From Cryptomeria japonica (Eukaryota; Streptophyta; Pinopsida; Cupressales; Cupressaceae): DNA of 64,000 bases. Positions within the stretch are counted from its first letter, which is position 1, and each line of letters opens with the position of its first letter. This document shows, one piece after another, positions 46,244-57,843 of the stretch. The position numbers were made by a program, and so were the translations under genes. The stretch spans positions 814,098,569 to 814,162,568 of the forward strand of contig NC_081414.1 in NCBI RefSeq assembly GCF_030272615.1. The letters are read 5' to 3'. The notes under the pieces were generated by a model. That model saw only the letters and a list, made by a program, of their open reading frames with translations, ran no database searches and was not told the DNA's origin.

Positions 46244-47633
46244 TCCAATGTCACCGTCATCTCGCCCTGAGCCAGATGGAACGTGCACGTCTCACTGTGC
46301 CATCGCTCTGCTAATGCTGTAATCAGGCCGTGATTCATCCGAATCACGGGCATATGCATCACCTCATAGAGCCCAGTCGCCGCAATGCAATCTATCTTGA
46401 TCTGTGTCAAACGATCTCGCAACCCCTGTGTCGTGGGGTGGCGCTCGCGTAACTGCAACATGCACAGATCCTCCTGCACATAGACATTCATCAAACCACC
46501 ATCAGTTGTTTTGTTATCAAACTTTCTTAAGTTTAAACCTAGACTATCATCAGATACTTTGATCAAGTATCTTCGGGTCTCAACAGGTAAGCAATCATGG
46601 CCGCCTAGACTTCAACAGACATTTATCCTAACAAATGACCTAAGTCTCATCGGGCTGCTATGGTTCAAAACAACTCCCACTTCACCTCGTCATCCAAACA
46701 ATCGCTAGGCATCAGGAGATTTGTTTTGTCCGAAACTGGGGCATCTTGTTATCCTAAGGCAAAAGCACTATTTCATCTACAATAGCGCTCATTCTAAACA
46801 ATAGCGCTACAACAACATCAATAGCACTCAAAAAGCCCTACAATAGCGCTACAAAAACAAACGCGCTAAAACAACTCTACAATAGCGCTATTACGAGTCA
46901 CTAGCGCTCAATTAACTATACAGTAGCGCTAATTTATCAAACGCGCTCAAACTTGCCTACAAAAGCGCTAAAAACATGCAAAAGCGCTACAACTAGCCTA
47001 CAAAAGCGCCATTGCGGCACAATAGCGCTAATTCATGGAGCAAAAGCGCTAAAAACCTAGTTCCAACGCTCTTGCTCCGACTTGACTTGGACTCAGCTAA
47101 AAACGTATTAAAAATGCATGAAAAGGAAGTTTTCGAATTTGCGTACCGCTGGTCCATAGTCGGCTGGGCGCTGGTACCGGCGGACTCGCTCAAATCGGTG
47201 CTCGGTGATCGGAAATGGCATCGTCGCTCCTCCTTGCTCCTCCAAATGTCACTGTCAAAGCTATAGTTTTCAACTGGTCGCGGTCACAAATGATCCTATT
47301 TTCACCCCTTTCACCCCCTTTATACCCCCCGCCGTCACTGTAACTTCGCCCCGCTCATCGCCGTGGTCCCCGTGAACTTCCCGAGCCTCCCATTTCTCCC
47401 TGTTTCGCCCGATTTCTTCTATTTTTCACCAGTATTCCTAACTTCTTCTCTTCTATCACCCTGCCAATTTTCATTCTTTTTCGAGAGATCGCCCGATTTT
47501 TTGAAATTTTTCGGCCCATCTCTCGAGGGGGCATACCACCCATTAAATTTACATTTTATGGGGCATTTCTTCACACCAATTTTTCTTTCTTTGAAACGAT
47601 GCGATAAACTGCACCGTCTCAAAAAGGGGCAAA
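46244..47633 (+). mobile_element. Extra copy of the Tat element's 3' internal region
   Basis: This 1.39-kb stretch matches 62454-63820 at about 99% by eye, with small indels near 46400. It contains the start of the antisense PMD frame, the AGCGCT array, the 3' untranslated part and a purine tract. It runs straight into the LTR at 47634. Homology starts abruptly near 46244. It is the tail of another copy that shares the LTR at 47634-49073, as left by tandem recombination. Confidence 0.85.
46764..47050. repeat. AGCGCT palindrome array, first copy
   Basis: Fifteen AGCGCT or one-mismatch sites start at 46764, 46784, 46803, 46823, 46845, 46862, 46884, 46903, 46925, 46942, 46964, 46983, 47005, 47024 and 47045. 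Spacings are 17-22 bp with a mean of 20.1. Between sites the sequence is A/C/T-rich and only loosely repeated (often CTACAAT before the site). Confidence 0.85.
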
Positions 47634-49073
47634 TGTAGTCACATAAATCTGTCCATTTTAATTAAATGAATATTTCATATTTATTTGATTAAAAATCCAC
47701 TAGCCATTAATTAATTAAATTAATATTTAATTAATTCATCCCCAAACATTCTTCTATTAATTAAATAAATTATTCAATTTATTTTAATTAATTCATTAAA
47801 ATCCAATTCCCATTAATTAAATAAATAAATCAATTTATTTAATTAAAATCCCCTTTTCCTCTTTTAAATAAATTAAATAAAACATTTATTTAAAATCATT
47901 ATCCTCACCCCACTTGCATTTTCCTACAAATGCAACTTGAACACATATTTGAAATAAATGAATTTTTATTTTAATAAAATCCTATTTTCCCTCACCCACC
48001 AAATCCACTTGCAAAATCTAATCCCCTTCTAGATTCTTCTAACCCCTTCCTAATTAGCCTAATCCATCCCCTAAATATTGTCACATTCTTAAGCAAAATG
48101 GAGTCACTTCTCAAAGACCCCAAAGTCTTTGATAACCATTAAAGGCTTTCAACCTTCAACCACCAAAATCCTCAAAGTCTTTGAAAACCATTAAAGGCTT
48201 CCAACTTTCAACCACTTAATCCCCAAAGTCTCCAATAACCATTAATGGTTAATTCAACCCTCCCACATGGTTAAAACATTTGTTTTGACTCAACCTCTAC
48301 CCAACTCAAGGGTCTCATCAAGCATTTAATGCTTTGACCATGATTATCTCTTAATCATTTGCACAAAGGTTTATCCTTGGATTAACTCCTAATTCAGTGG
48401 GTAATCCTAATTTAGGCTTGACTCTTAGCCTTTAGATAACCATGAGGTCTTCTCAGGCCTTTAATGCCTCCAACCTCTTCTTTCAACCCAACCCTATGTT
48501 GACATTTGTCACCATTTCATTGGTGCCAATTGTGCACATGGATCCCCAACTTTCAAGCTTGACCCTTGATTAAATCTTTCAATCCTGCCCATCCATTGCT
48601 CCATTTTTCCTATAAATAGAGCCCATTCTTTCATAATCCAGATCCTGAAAACTTGTATGCATTTAGACTATAGCCATTTTAGAGAGCATTTTAGCATAAA
48701 CAATCTAATCTTTTGTCTTTTGGTTTAAAATACATCATCTTAGCATTAAAATAGCTTTTCATTTCATGTTTAGAGCTATTCTACAATCTCAATCCTCCAT
48801 AAGCATCCATAGTGCAAAAAGCTGCTGAGAGCTACACTGTTTTGGAACTTGGAGAGGAGAGGAACAAGAGAGAAGGAGCTAATATCATGTTAGGGGATAG
48901 TTGGAGATATCCCATTGTCTTACTTCTTTAGTTAGATTCACTAGTATGTGTTTTAGTATCTCTCTTGGAATGCCTTCATTTGTGTTTGGTTTTTGATTGA
49001 TTAACTCTAACATCTTGTTTGTTTTGTGTTGTTTAATCTTGAACTAACAATTGTGTCATTTAGGAGGGCATCA
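47634..49073 (+). repeat. Tat 5' LTR
   Basis: It begins TGTAGTCACATAAATCTG after a purine tract and ends GGGCATCA, giving TG...CA termini and 1440 bp. The first 300 bp are AT-rich with TTAATTAA words. A TATAAATAGA box at 48611-48620 marks the likely promoter, with transcription expected to start some 30 bp further on. Confidence 0.88.
48611..48620 (+). promoter_or_regulatory. TATA box of the Tat LTR
   Basis: TATAAATAGA is a strong plant TATA box in a moderately GC-balanced stretch of the LTR, about 460 bp before its end, where the U3/R border is expected. Confidence 0.7.
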
Positions 49074-49075
49074 TT

Positions 49076-49114
49076 TGGTGAACCCGACGTGAATCGAACA
49101 CGCAACCTTCTGAT
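49076..49114 (+). other. Tat primer-binding site, tRNA-Trp, unusually long match
   Basis: TGGTGAACCCGACGTGAATC and the following 19 bases are the exact complement of the 3' end of plant tRNA-Trp (CCA anticodon) as I remember it: CCA tail, acceptor strand, T arm, variable loop and part of the anticodon stem. Two bases separate it from the LTR. The usual primer site is 12-18 nt. It is antisense to the tRNA and only half its length, so it is not a tRNA gene. Confidence 0.8.
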
Positions 49115-50537
49115 ATTTGAGATACAATTTAGTGCAAGAGCATAGAAGGTTTTGCTCCCAAGATACTCACCATACATATTTCCTTGAGTAGAAACATAGC
49201 TTTTTGAAAAGTCACTTGTGGCTTGATAAAAGTGGTGACTCCCCCATCATAGGGATCATCTATTTGTTATGCTCGTGCAAGACTTAGTATATCACATCCT
49301 TACCTGCCACGGCGGGATTCATAAGGTATGTAGTACCAAAGTCGAAGAAATATCAAGATGTGGGCTAAATTTATCACAACTGGCCATTTGACCTTAGGGA
49401 TAAAAAGTGTTTGAAGTGTGTTCGTTTTAAAGACCAAGTACAAATTGAGCTGATTTCAGGCTTTGGAAATACACCTTAAAATACATCTAAAGGAAGGGTT
49501 ATATACAAGTCCAAGGATTGGGTTGATCTAGACCCATACTCATTTGTGCCTTTGAGGCAACATTCTTGTGTTTGTGTGCTTGCTTTGTTTTCTTGTCAAA
49601 GAAAAATCAGAAAATCAATCCCAAAAACAAAGTAATCATCCAACATTTCTCAAAAACAAACAAAAATACCAAAAACAAAGTGCAAAACAACAAAGAGACA
49701 AATTTTATGACCATTCTTCACATCTTGCGAAAGAAGAAGTGTCATCAGAATATCACCTTGAAAAGGAGACCACTAAGCTCAAAGGCTTTGATCAAAAGGA
49801 GGAAATTCTTCTATCTCAATAGACAAATTTTTGTCTCACATAGAGTCTTTCTACATCACATGCGTCTATACCTTCAAGGTAAAACAAATGAATTTGATTC
49901 AGAATCATTGAACCGCAGAGCTTTTATGCAATATAGAGCTCTAAGTTATCACAAGAATCAAGGAGGAAAGATAAATCCCAATTTCTTCCCAAACATCTGT
50001 ATCACCTACAACACAACTCGAGAAGTGCCACCAACACCTGAAAGGGAAGAGGTAGAGTTTGTTCCATTTACAACACAAAGTTTTTATTGAAGTTGAAAAC
50101 AACACATCCATCATCTCATTCATACATCATCACTTCATCATCAATCCATACCAAAACTCTCAAAACATTAAGAGGTTCTTGTCCCAAGTTCTCTTTTATA
50201 TATTGCTTGAAATCAAACACATCACATCACTTTTAGATTGTTTCTACATCTAGGATAAGCTCATCCTAAGAGGCACATCTACGCAGATTAAAACTAGTTC
50301 ATGAGTGAATCCTCTCATTACTAGGTAGTCAAAATCTGTAACACATCTCAGATTTCTCTACACCTTATCACATCCAAAATCTATCAAAACAAGCAAGCAA
50401 TTCAAAGAAGGAATTCTGGTTACAACTACCTTTAAAGTGCTATAGATTTACATATCATACAAATCCACTAATCATCAATCTTCCATCACCAACTCATCAT
50501 CATCTTCAATCAACTTCAAAACAAACTTGCAAACAAA
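49115..50537 (+). other. Tat leader with a possible extra ORF
   Basis: About 1.4 kb lies between the primer site and gag. A 174-codon open frame at 49566-50090 is Lys/Asn/Gln-rich with no recognised domain. Some Tat-lineage elements, such as Ogre, have an extra ORF before gag. Whether this is one cannot be told from composition alone. Confidence 0.5.
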
Positions 50538-53500
50538 ATGGCTCAAACCCGATCGCGATCAAGGCAATGAGAAATAGAAATTGAGGAAGAAGAGGACAAC
50601 CTCAATGAATTTCAAGAAGCACTTGGAGGAAATGTAAATGATGAAAACCCAAGTACTCCCACTCCTTCAACAATCGAAAGGGTTCAGCATAACCCTCACT
50701 TTAACAGATTATTTGATGAAATATTAAGGAGCAATGCGGATGCTCACTTCTTAAAACTCGCTCAAGAAGGAGCCAAACTCCCCTCTGACTTTGATCTTGC
50801 CCAATTAAGACAAGCATCAGAAAGACAAAGTCGCAATGAGGAGGAAAGGGGTAGAAATCAAATCAGATACAACATTCCTCGAGGTAATCCACCACCTCCT
50901 CCTCCAAACGAAATGGAGATGTTGCGGCAACAAGTCGAGAATCTCGCCCAACAACTTCATAGTGGTGTTAAGACCAATCAATTTTCACTTAACGACATCT
51001 GTCCCTATCCTTTTGATAGGAATCTTTATATGCCACCCTTTCCACGCGGGTTTGAAACACCCAAATTCAAAAAATATAGAGGAAAGGGGGATCCCCGTGA
51101 TCATGTCCGAGAATTTCATTCCGCTTGTCTCGAAGTGGCATATGAAGATACATACCTAATGCGCCTCTTTCCCCAAAGCTTGGGAGGAACAACCACATCA
51201 TGGTTTTCCCGACTTCCAGGTGGCATTAGAACATTTGAGGAACTCATCCAGAAGTTCCTATCTCATTACTCTTATAACATTGAACGCGACATCACCATGG
51301 CTGATCTGTGCAATACCAAACAAAAACCAGGTGAACTATTCTCAGTATTCCTGCAACGATGGCGCCAAATGTCTAGCAGACGTTCTCTTCAGTTACCTGA
51401 ACGAGAACTAGTGGAAATTTTCATTTCCAACTTAAACGAAGAAATAGAATTTCACCTGGATGTCAAGGACACAGACTCCTTTAACGATATGATCACCAAA
51501 GGTATAAAATGTGAACGGGCACTCATCAAGAAAGGACTCATCAAAATATTTAATGAACCAAAGGATGGTCCTCGCCCGCGATTCAATAGTGATAAACCAA
51601 ACTTCTGGAACAAGAATAAAAATATTGTCAACGATGGGGTTGTGGATGCTCGAACTATCCAAAATGCACAACCTGTGGTGCGATTTGCAGGACAAAATCC
51701 TCCACCTCAAAATAACACAAATGTTCCTCCTAATCAAGGTTGCATCACATCTCATGATGAACCAAGACCTCGTCCACAAAAACAAAAAACGTACATATAC
51801 TCCCTTAGGGGAACCCATTGAAATAGTGATGCGACAACTCATTTCTCAGAATTTGATCACTCTACCTAAGCTATCGAACTATGAGCCTCAAGTCAAACCA
51901 GCATGGTGGAGAGATACTGAACATTGTGAGTTCCATCAAGGACGAGGACACAAGACAAGTAATTGTCACCGATTGAAAGATCTCATTCAAGATCTTATTG
52001 ATCGAGGAGAAATTGAGATTGAAGGACATGATCCAAAAACGACCAATAATGATCATCTGATGTTCAAAAATCCACTTCCATCACAAGATCAAAGGGGTCC
52101 TTCCACTTCCCGGCGAGGCACTGATACCACTGATTATACGCAGGCTGCGTATAACTACACTGTAAATCACCTGTATGATGCCAGTGAACAAATTGCAACT
52201 ATAACCTTCAAAAATCCCACCTCAAATTGCAATGTTGTTACACGTCGTGGCAAGGTAACCATCAAAGCAACTCCAAAGGGCACCACCTCCGTCCCAAAGC
52301 AGTACAACCTTGTGGAACAATTAGATAAAACGCCTGCGCTCATATCCATTTTAGAGCTATTACGCCTATCGCCATCTCATAAAACAATCTTGGATCAAGC
52401 ACTCCAAGAGGCGTCAGTCCCTGCAAACCTTAATACGGACCAGTTTCAAGCCATGGTTGGAAATCTCAAGTCATCCCCTTGTCTCACTTTTTCTGAAAGT
52501 GACAACTCCTCTTTCCAACAACCGCATAACGCTTCGCTACACATTGAAGGATTTATCAACCAGCATCGGATCAAGCGAGTCTTGATAGATAATGGAGCCG
52601 GCCTAAACATTTGTACACTACAGTTGGTCAAAGCACTGGGATATGCAATAGAATCAGTGGATCCTCGCAAGAAGATCACCATCAAGGCCTATGATGATGC
52701 AGAGCGTTCATCCAAGGGAGCCGTGGTACTACCAATCCGAGTGGGCCCTGTGGTAAAACACATAATTTGTCAGGTTCTAGACCTTCCTCTGCCATATAAT
52801 TTATTATTAGGGAGACCTTGGATACATGCCATGCAAGCTGTTCCATCTACCTATCATCAATGTATCAAGTTCCCACATAATGGTGCAGAGATCACAATCC
52901 TGGGTGATGCAAATCCCTTTGCTTTTTGCCATAATATCAGCCATCAACCAGAGATTACTGTTCCTAATAATAGGGAAGCCATTTCCTCTACATCATATGT
53001 AAGCCCCGCCTCTCTTGCCAGTTCAAACACTCCTATACCCAAGCAAGAGAAGCTTAAGATGAAAGTCGCAGAGGAAGGTCCCGGGGAATATAACTTGAGT
53101 CAGCTCTTTTGTGTAGGACAAATGCCTACTTCTCCTAGAACGCATGGTAAACCACAGCAGTTGCTCCAAAAACCCATAGTCACGCCCACATGTGCTTTGA
53201 CGCCTTTCGTTCTTGGAAAGAGTCAAGAGGAAGAAACACAAGATGAGGACCTCGCGGACTGGATCTATAAAGATCTCGTTACCACTGATAAACCGCAAGA
53301 TACGCTTTCTACGGAACAGTATGGTAAAGGCCTCCTCATTATGCAAAGAATGGGGTATGATGGTCAGAGTGCTTTGGGATCCTGCCAACAAGGACGACAT
53401 GAACCGCTGCTGCCAGAGTTCAAACCCAAATGTAATACAGGCCTAGGCTTTGAAAAAGAAGTCCTGCCTAAACTCAAATTCAAAGGCAAACCCAGCAAAC

Positions 53501-56500
53501 CATTTTGCCCACCTACTATAAAGAGGACGCCTTTCATAATCAAAGCACCATCAAGCAATATTGCCACTGCCCCATCGGGGCTCATGACTCCACCGCAACA
53601 ATCACCAGTGCCAAACATCCCACCAATCGAACCAGTAATCCCATCCACAGCAGAAATCCCATCAGCAAAACCATTTATAGCCGCAACTATATTGGAACCC
53701 GCAGTAGCATCTATGACACCAGCCGTTCCAACAGCAGCCACTAAAACAACACTGTCGATGCTTCCAGTGACAAAACCTTTAAACCCCATCACAGTTCCTG
53801 CAGCACCGATTACTTCAAAAGTACATAAACCAGTCACGCCTGCAGTATTCAACTCAAAAGACATCCCAGTATGGTATAGCAATCGGATGCTGGAAAGTGA
53901 TTCAGAGACCGACTCACATGAGTGGGAATTTGATTCAGTGCAACTTAACACTTCAGATGAGGAAGACACATCACCACCTCCACCCCGCAAAGACATCCCT
54001 GTTTATGGAGAAGCACAGATAAAGACCACTTGGGTACCTGAGCTGGAAACATCTTCCACAGACCCTACGTCTCATCCTACGCCTGATTCTGACAGGGAGA
54101 GTACCATCAACGACCTTCACCACACTGTCTTAACCCTCACTGATACATCTCCCGCACTTAACTTAATCGATGAAGTAATGCCCATTATCCACCCTGAACT
54201 CATCGAATGGAACCAACCAAATCCCCCATGTCTTGACCTCTTCCAAAACGATGAGGCTATCATTGACTTTTTGGAATTAAGGGATAATCTACCAAGCGGG
54301 GATCACAAAGCTGGATTCGCCATTGAACTTAATAGCGCAACATACTTCGGGGCGAATGCCAAACCCTTCAGCTGCAAAAATATAACATTAAAACATGGAT
54401 CTTCCAGTGAAAACCACACTGTGGCACTATTTGATCCAACAAAAGTAAAAAGAAAGAGCGTATCCAACGGTGAAAACCTCTCTGAGGCACTTGAGGATGA
54501 AGGGTTTGACATTCTCCCTGCTAGTACACAACAGGAACGATCGACGATTCTCATTGAGGAGACTAAAGAATACAATGTGGGGACTCCTGAAAACCCTCAT
54601 ATCATACATCTGGCATCTCTTCTCACCCCAGAGGAACAACCTCAATTTATAGAGTTCTTCCAGCAACGCCAGATCAACTTTGCATGGTCATATGCAGACA
54701 TGCCTGGGCTTGATCCCGATTTAGTCATGCATCATCTCACAGTAGAAAAAGGAGCCAAACCTGTCAAGCAGAAGCTTCGTAAGATGCATCCTCAGATTGC
54801 CGTGCTAGTCAAAACAGAACTCAAGAAACTCCTGGATGTTGGTTTCATTAGACCAATTGATTATGCAGAATGGATCTCCAACATTGTGCCAGTTGGCAAA
54901 CCAAAAGGGGGCATCCGCATTTGCACAGACTTTAGAGATCTAAATAAGGCATGTCCTAAGGATGACTTCCCTCTACCAAATATCGACATCATAGTGGATC
55001 TGACAGCAGGACATGCCATGCTTTCACTCATGGATGGCTTTTCAGGATACAATCAAATAAAGATCGCACCAGAAGATCAACATAAGACAGCCTTTACCTG
55101 TCCATGGGGCACATACTGCTGGAATGTAATGCCTTTTGGTCTAAAGAATGCAGGAGCAACCTATCAAAGAGCAATGACCACCATCTTCCATGACATGATG
55201 CATACTATGATGGAAGATTATGTGGATGATTTACTAGCAAAATCACTTACTAGAGAAGGACATCTTCACATCTTAGATAAAATCTTTGATAGACTGGAAC
55301 AATACCATGTTCGACTCAACCCAAAGAAATGTGTCTTCGGAGTGACCTCCGGGAAGCTTCTAGGATACATTGTCTCAAGCAAAGGCACTGAGGTCGATCC
55401 AGCAAAGGTTAAAGCAATCATGGACATGCCACCACCAAAGAATATCAGTCAGTTAAGGACACTACAAGGACGGTTTCAATCCATCCGCAGATTCATTGCA
55501 CAATTGGCTGATAAGTGTCACCCATTCACACACCTGCTACACAAAAACATCCGCTTTCAGTGGGATGACAGATGCCAGCAAGCATTTCAGGCACTTAAAG
55601 ACTATCTCATGAATCCACCGTTGCTGATGCCACCAAATCCAAGTAGACCATTATTTCTCTATATCTCAGCAACAAGTACAGCATTGGGTGTACTACTGGC
55701 ACAACATAATGCAGAAGGCAAAGAGTGTGCTGTATACTACATCTCTCGTACACTGGTTGGCTATGAACTCAATTACACACCTATTGAGCGAGCTTGCCTA
55801 GCAGTAATCCTGGTAGCCACTAAATTGCGGCACTATCTATTAACACACAAGGTACAACTCATTGCAAAGATTGATCCACTCAAGTATTTACTTAGCAAAG
55901 CAGCATTGACAGGTCGCTTGGCCAAATGGGTGATGATTTTAAGTGAATTTGACATTGAGTATGTGGACCGTAAAGCTATCAAAGGTCAAGTCATTGCAGA
56001 TCAGTTGGCCGATGCACCTCTCATAGGTGATCATCCTCTCATGTCCAATTTTCCAGATGAAGAGATATTCATGATCACAGAAGCACAGCCATGGAAACTA
56101 TATTTTGATGGTTCATACACTAGGCATGGCTCGGGGGCAGGCATTCTGTTTATCACACCTCAAGGTGATAGCATCCCAAAGTCTTACAGGATCACATTTC
56201 CATGCACAAACAACATAGCAGAGTATGAGGCTTTGATCACAGGACTCAGGCTAGCCGTACAATGGAAATTAAAAGAACTTCAAGTATATGGCGACTCGCA
56301 ACTAGTCATTCGACAAGCAACAGATGAGTATCAGACCAAAGATGATAAACTCATGCCATACAAGCAAATGGTGGACACTCTAAAGACATCATTTACAACT
56401 ATCACTTTTGAGCAGATATCAAGAGATCAGAATCGAGCTGCTGACGCTATGGCTACTATCACATCTCTACTAGATCTTCCACATAATTCAACACGCTACG

Positions 56501-57843
56501 AGTTCTTGGTAGAACAACTTTGGATTCCCGTGTATGATATCCCCGAATCCGAAATGATATGTCGCCTTGTTGGTTCTGAATCCCCATGGTACGGTGATTT
56601 CTACACCTATCTCCGCGATCACACCCTTCCTCCCGACCAATCAAATAACCAACGAAAAACCTTCATTCGCCAAACTGCTCAATACACCATTATTGCCGAA
56701 ACCCTATACCGACGTAGTCTTGATGGTACTCTCCTTCGATGTCTAGAACAAGATGAGATAACAAAGGCTTTGGAAACAGTACATGAAGGAATTTGTGGGA
56801 CTCACTCAAGTGGTCCATCACTAGCTAAGAAACTCATGCGAGCTGGATACTATTGGCCATCTATGGAAAAGGATTCCTACTACTTTGTCAGGAAGTGCAA
56901 GAAATGTCAAGTTCATGGCGACCTGATACATGCACCAGCCCAGGAACTGCAACCAATCACAACACCATGGCCTTTTTGTCAATGGGGCCTTGACCTTGTG
57001 GGTAAGATTCATCCATCTTCATCCAACGGCCATAAATTCATTATTACCGCCACTGAATATTTCACCAAGTGGATCGAAGCTGTTCCACTTACCCAAGTAA
57101 CCGGCAAGCAGATCGCCTCATTCATCCTCAATTACATCATCTGCCGGTATGGTGTGCCCATGTCCATCATCACAAATAACGGTCTTCCTTTCAAAAATCA
57201 GGATGTCCGCGAGCTTTGTGAGAAATTTCATATCCAACACCGCTTTTCCACTCCCTATTACCCACAAGGCAATGGTCAGCCCGAGGCCTCCAATAAAAAC
57301 ATATTGCGAATCCTAAAGAAGACGGTTAATGATGTCGGCCGTGATTGGCATGTTCAACTGAATCCAGCATTATGGGCATATCGAACTAGCATTCGAACCC
57401 CTACAGACGCAACTCCCTACTCATTGGTCTATGGTGCTGAAGCTATCTTACCTATTGAAGTCGAGATACCATCATTACGAGTTTCCTTGTACAATCTCAT
57501 CGATGATGAAGCATACAGAGTATCCCGTCTTCAGGACTTGGAGTTACTTGATGAGAAGCGACAAGCTGCATACAAACACCTCAAAGCCTATCAGCAGCGC
57601 ATGAGTAGAAGCTACAATCACCGAGTTAGATCTCGTACATTTGAGGTAGGTGATCTTGTTCTTCGAGAAAATCCTCGCAACCAACCAAACAGAGAACATC
57701 AAGGCAAGTTTGAATCAAACTGGTTGGGCCCATATGTTGTCACTGCTGTATTCGGATCCGGGGCATATCAGTTGGCTACATCAGAAGGAGAACCGCTCGC
57801 AGATCCAATCAACAGCATGCATCTCAAACGGTTTTACACATAA
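50538..57843 (+). pseudogene. Tat gag-pol region, nearly whole
   Basis: Gag starts MAQTRSRSR near 50538 and has the retrotransposon-gag core (YRGKGDPRDHVREFHSAC, GGTTTSWFSRLPGGIRTFEE) at 51060-51300. A WWRDTEHCEFHQGRGHKTSN segment lies near 51905. Then come protease (LIDNGAGLNICTL, 52580), G-patch (53320-53450) and a Pro/Thr/Ala-rich linker (53520-53850). RT follows (RICTDFRDLNKACPKDDFPL, YVDDLL near 55218), then RNase H (55640-56000) and archaeal-type RNase H (LYFDGSYTRHGSGAG near 56100 to DQNRAADAMA near 56440). Integrase closes the region, with a zinc-binding head (56790-56930) and core (56960-57330), and ends HLKRFYT. Gag and pol occupy different overlapping frames, which may be family frameshifting or damage. 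About one to three breaks in all. Confidence 0.9.
53320..53450 (+). other. G-patch segment in the Tat polyprotein
   Basis: The residues YGKGLLIMQRMGYDGQSALG, a QQGRHEPL block and TGLGFEKE fit the G-patch pattern of spaced glycines (GxxLLxxMGYxG, LG, then GLG). G-patch domains bind RNA or activate DEAH helicases in host proteins and occur beside protease in some retroelements. It lies between protease and RT. Confidence 0.65.

Noticed and set aside
46764-47050. CRISPR-like array
   Set aside because: The repeated element is only a 6-bp palindrome with 11-16-bp gaps in a plant retroelement; there is no repeat-spacer structure or cas genes.
47363-47638. 91-codon frame present in both 3' region copies (also 63550-63825)
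   Set aside because: It is open in both copies only because they are 99% identical; composition is Phe/Ser/Pro-rich from a CT-rich 3' UTR and no domain is seen.
49076-49114. Possible antisense tRNA-Trp gene
   Set aside because: Only the 3' half is present, with the CCA tail encoded, two bases after an LTR: it is a primer-binding site.
54427-54666. Minus-strand frames across the Tat pol region
   Set aside because: They are opposite-strand shadows of the long gag-pol reading frame and have no domain.
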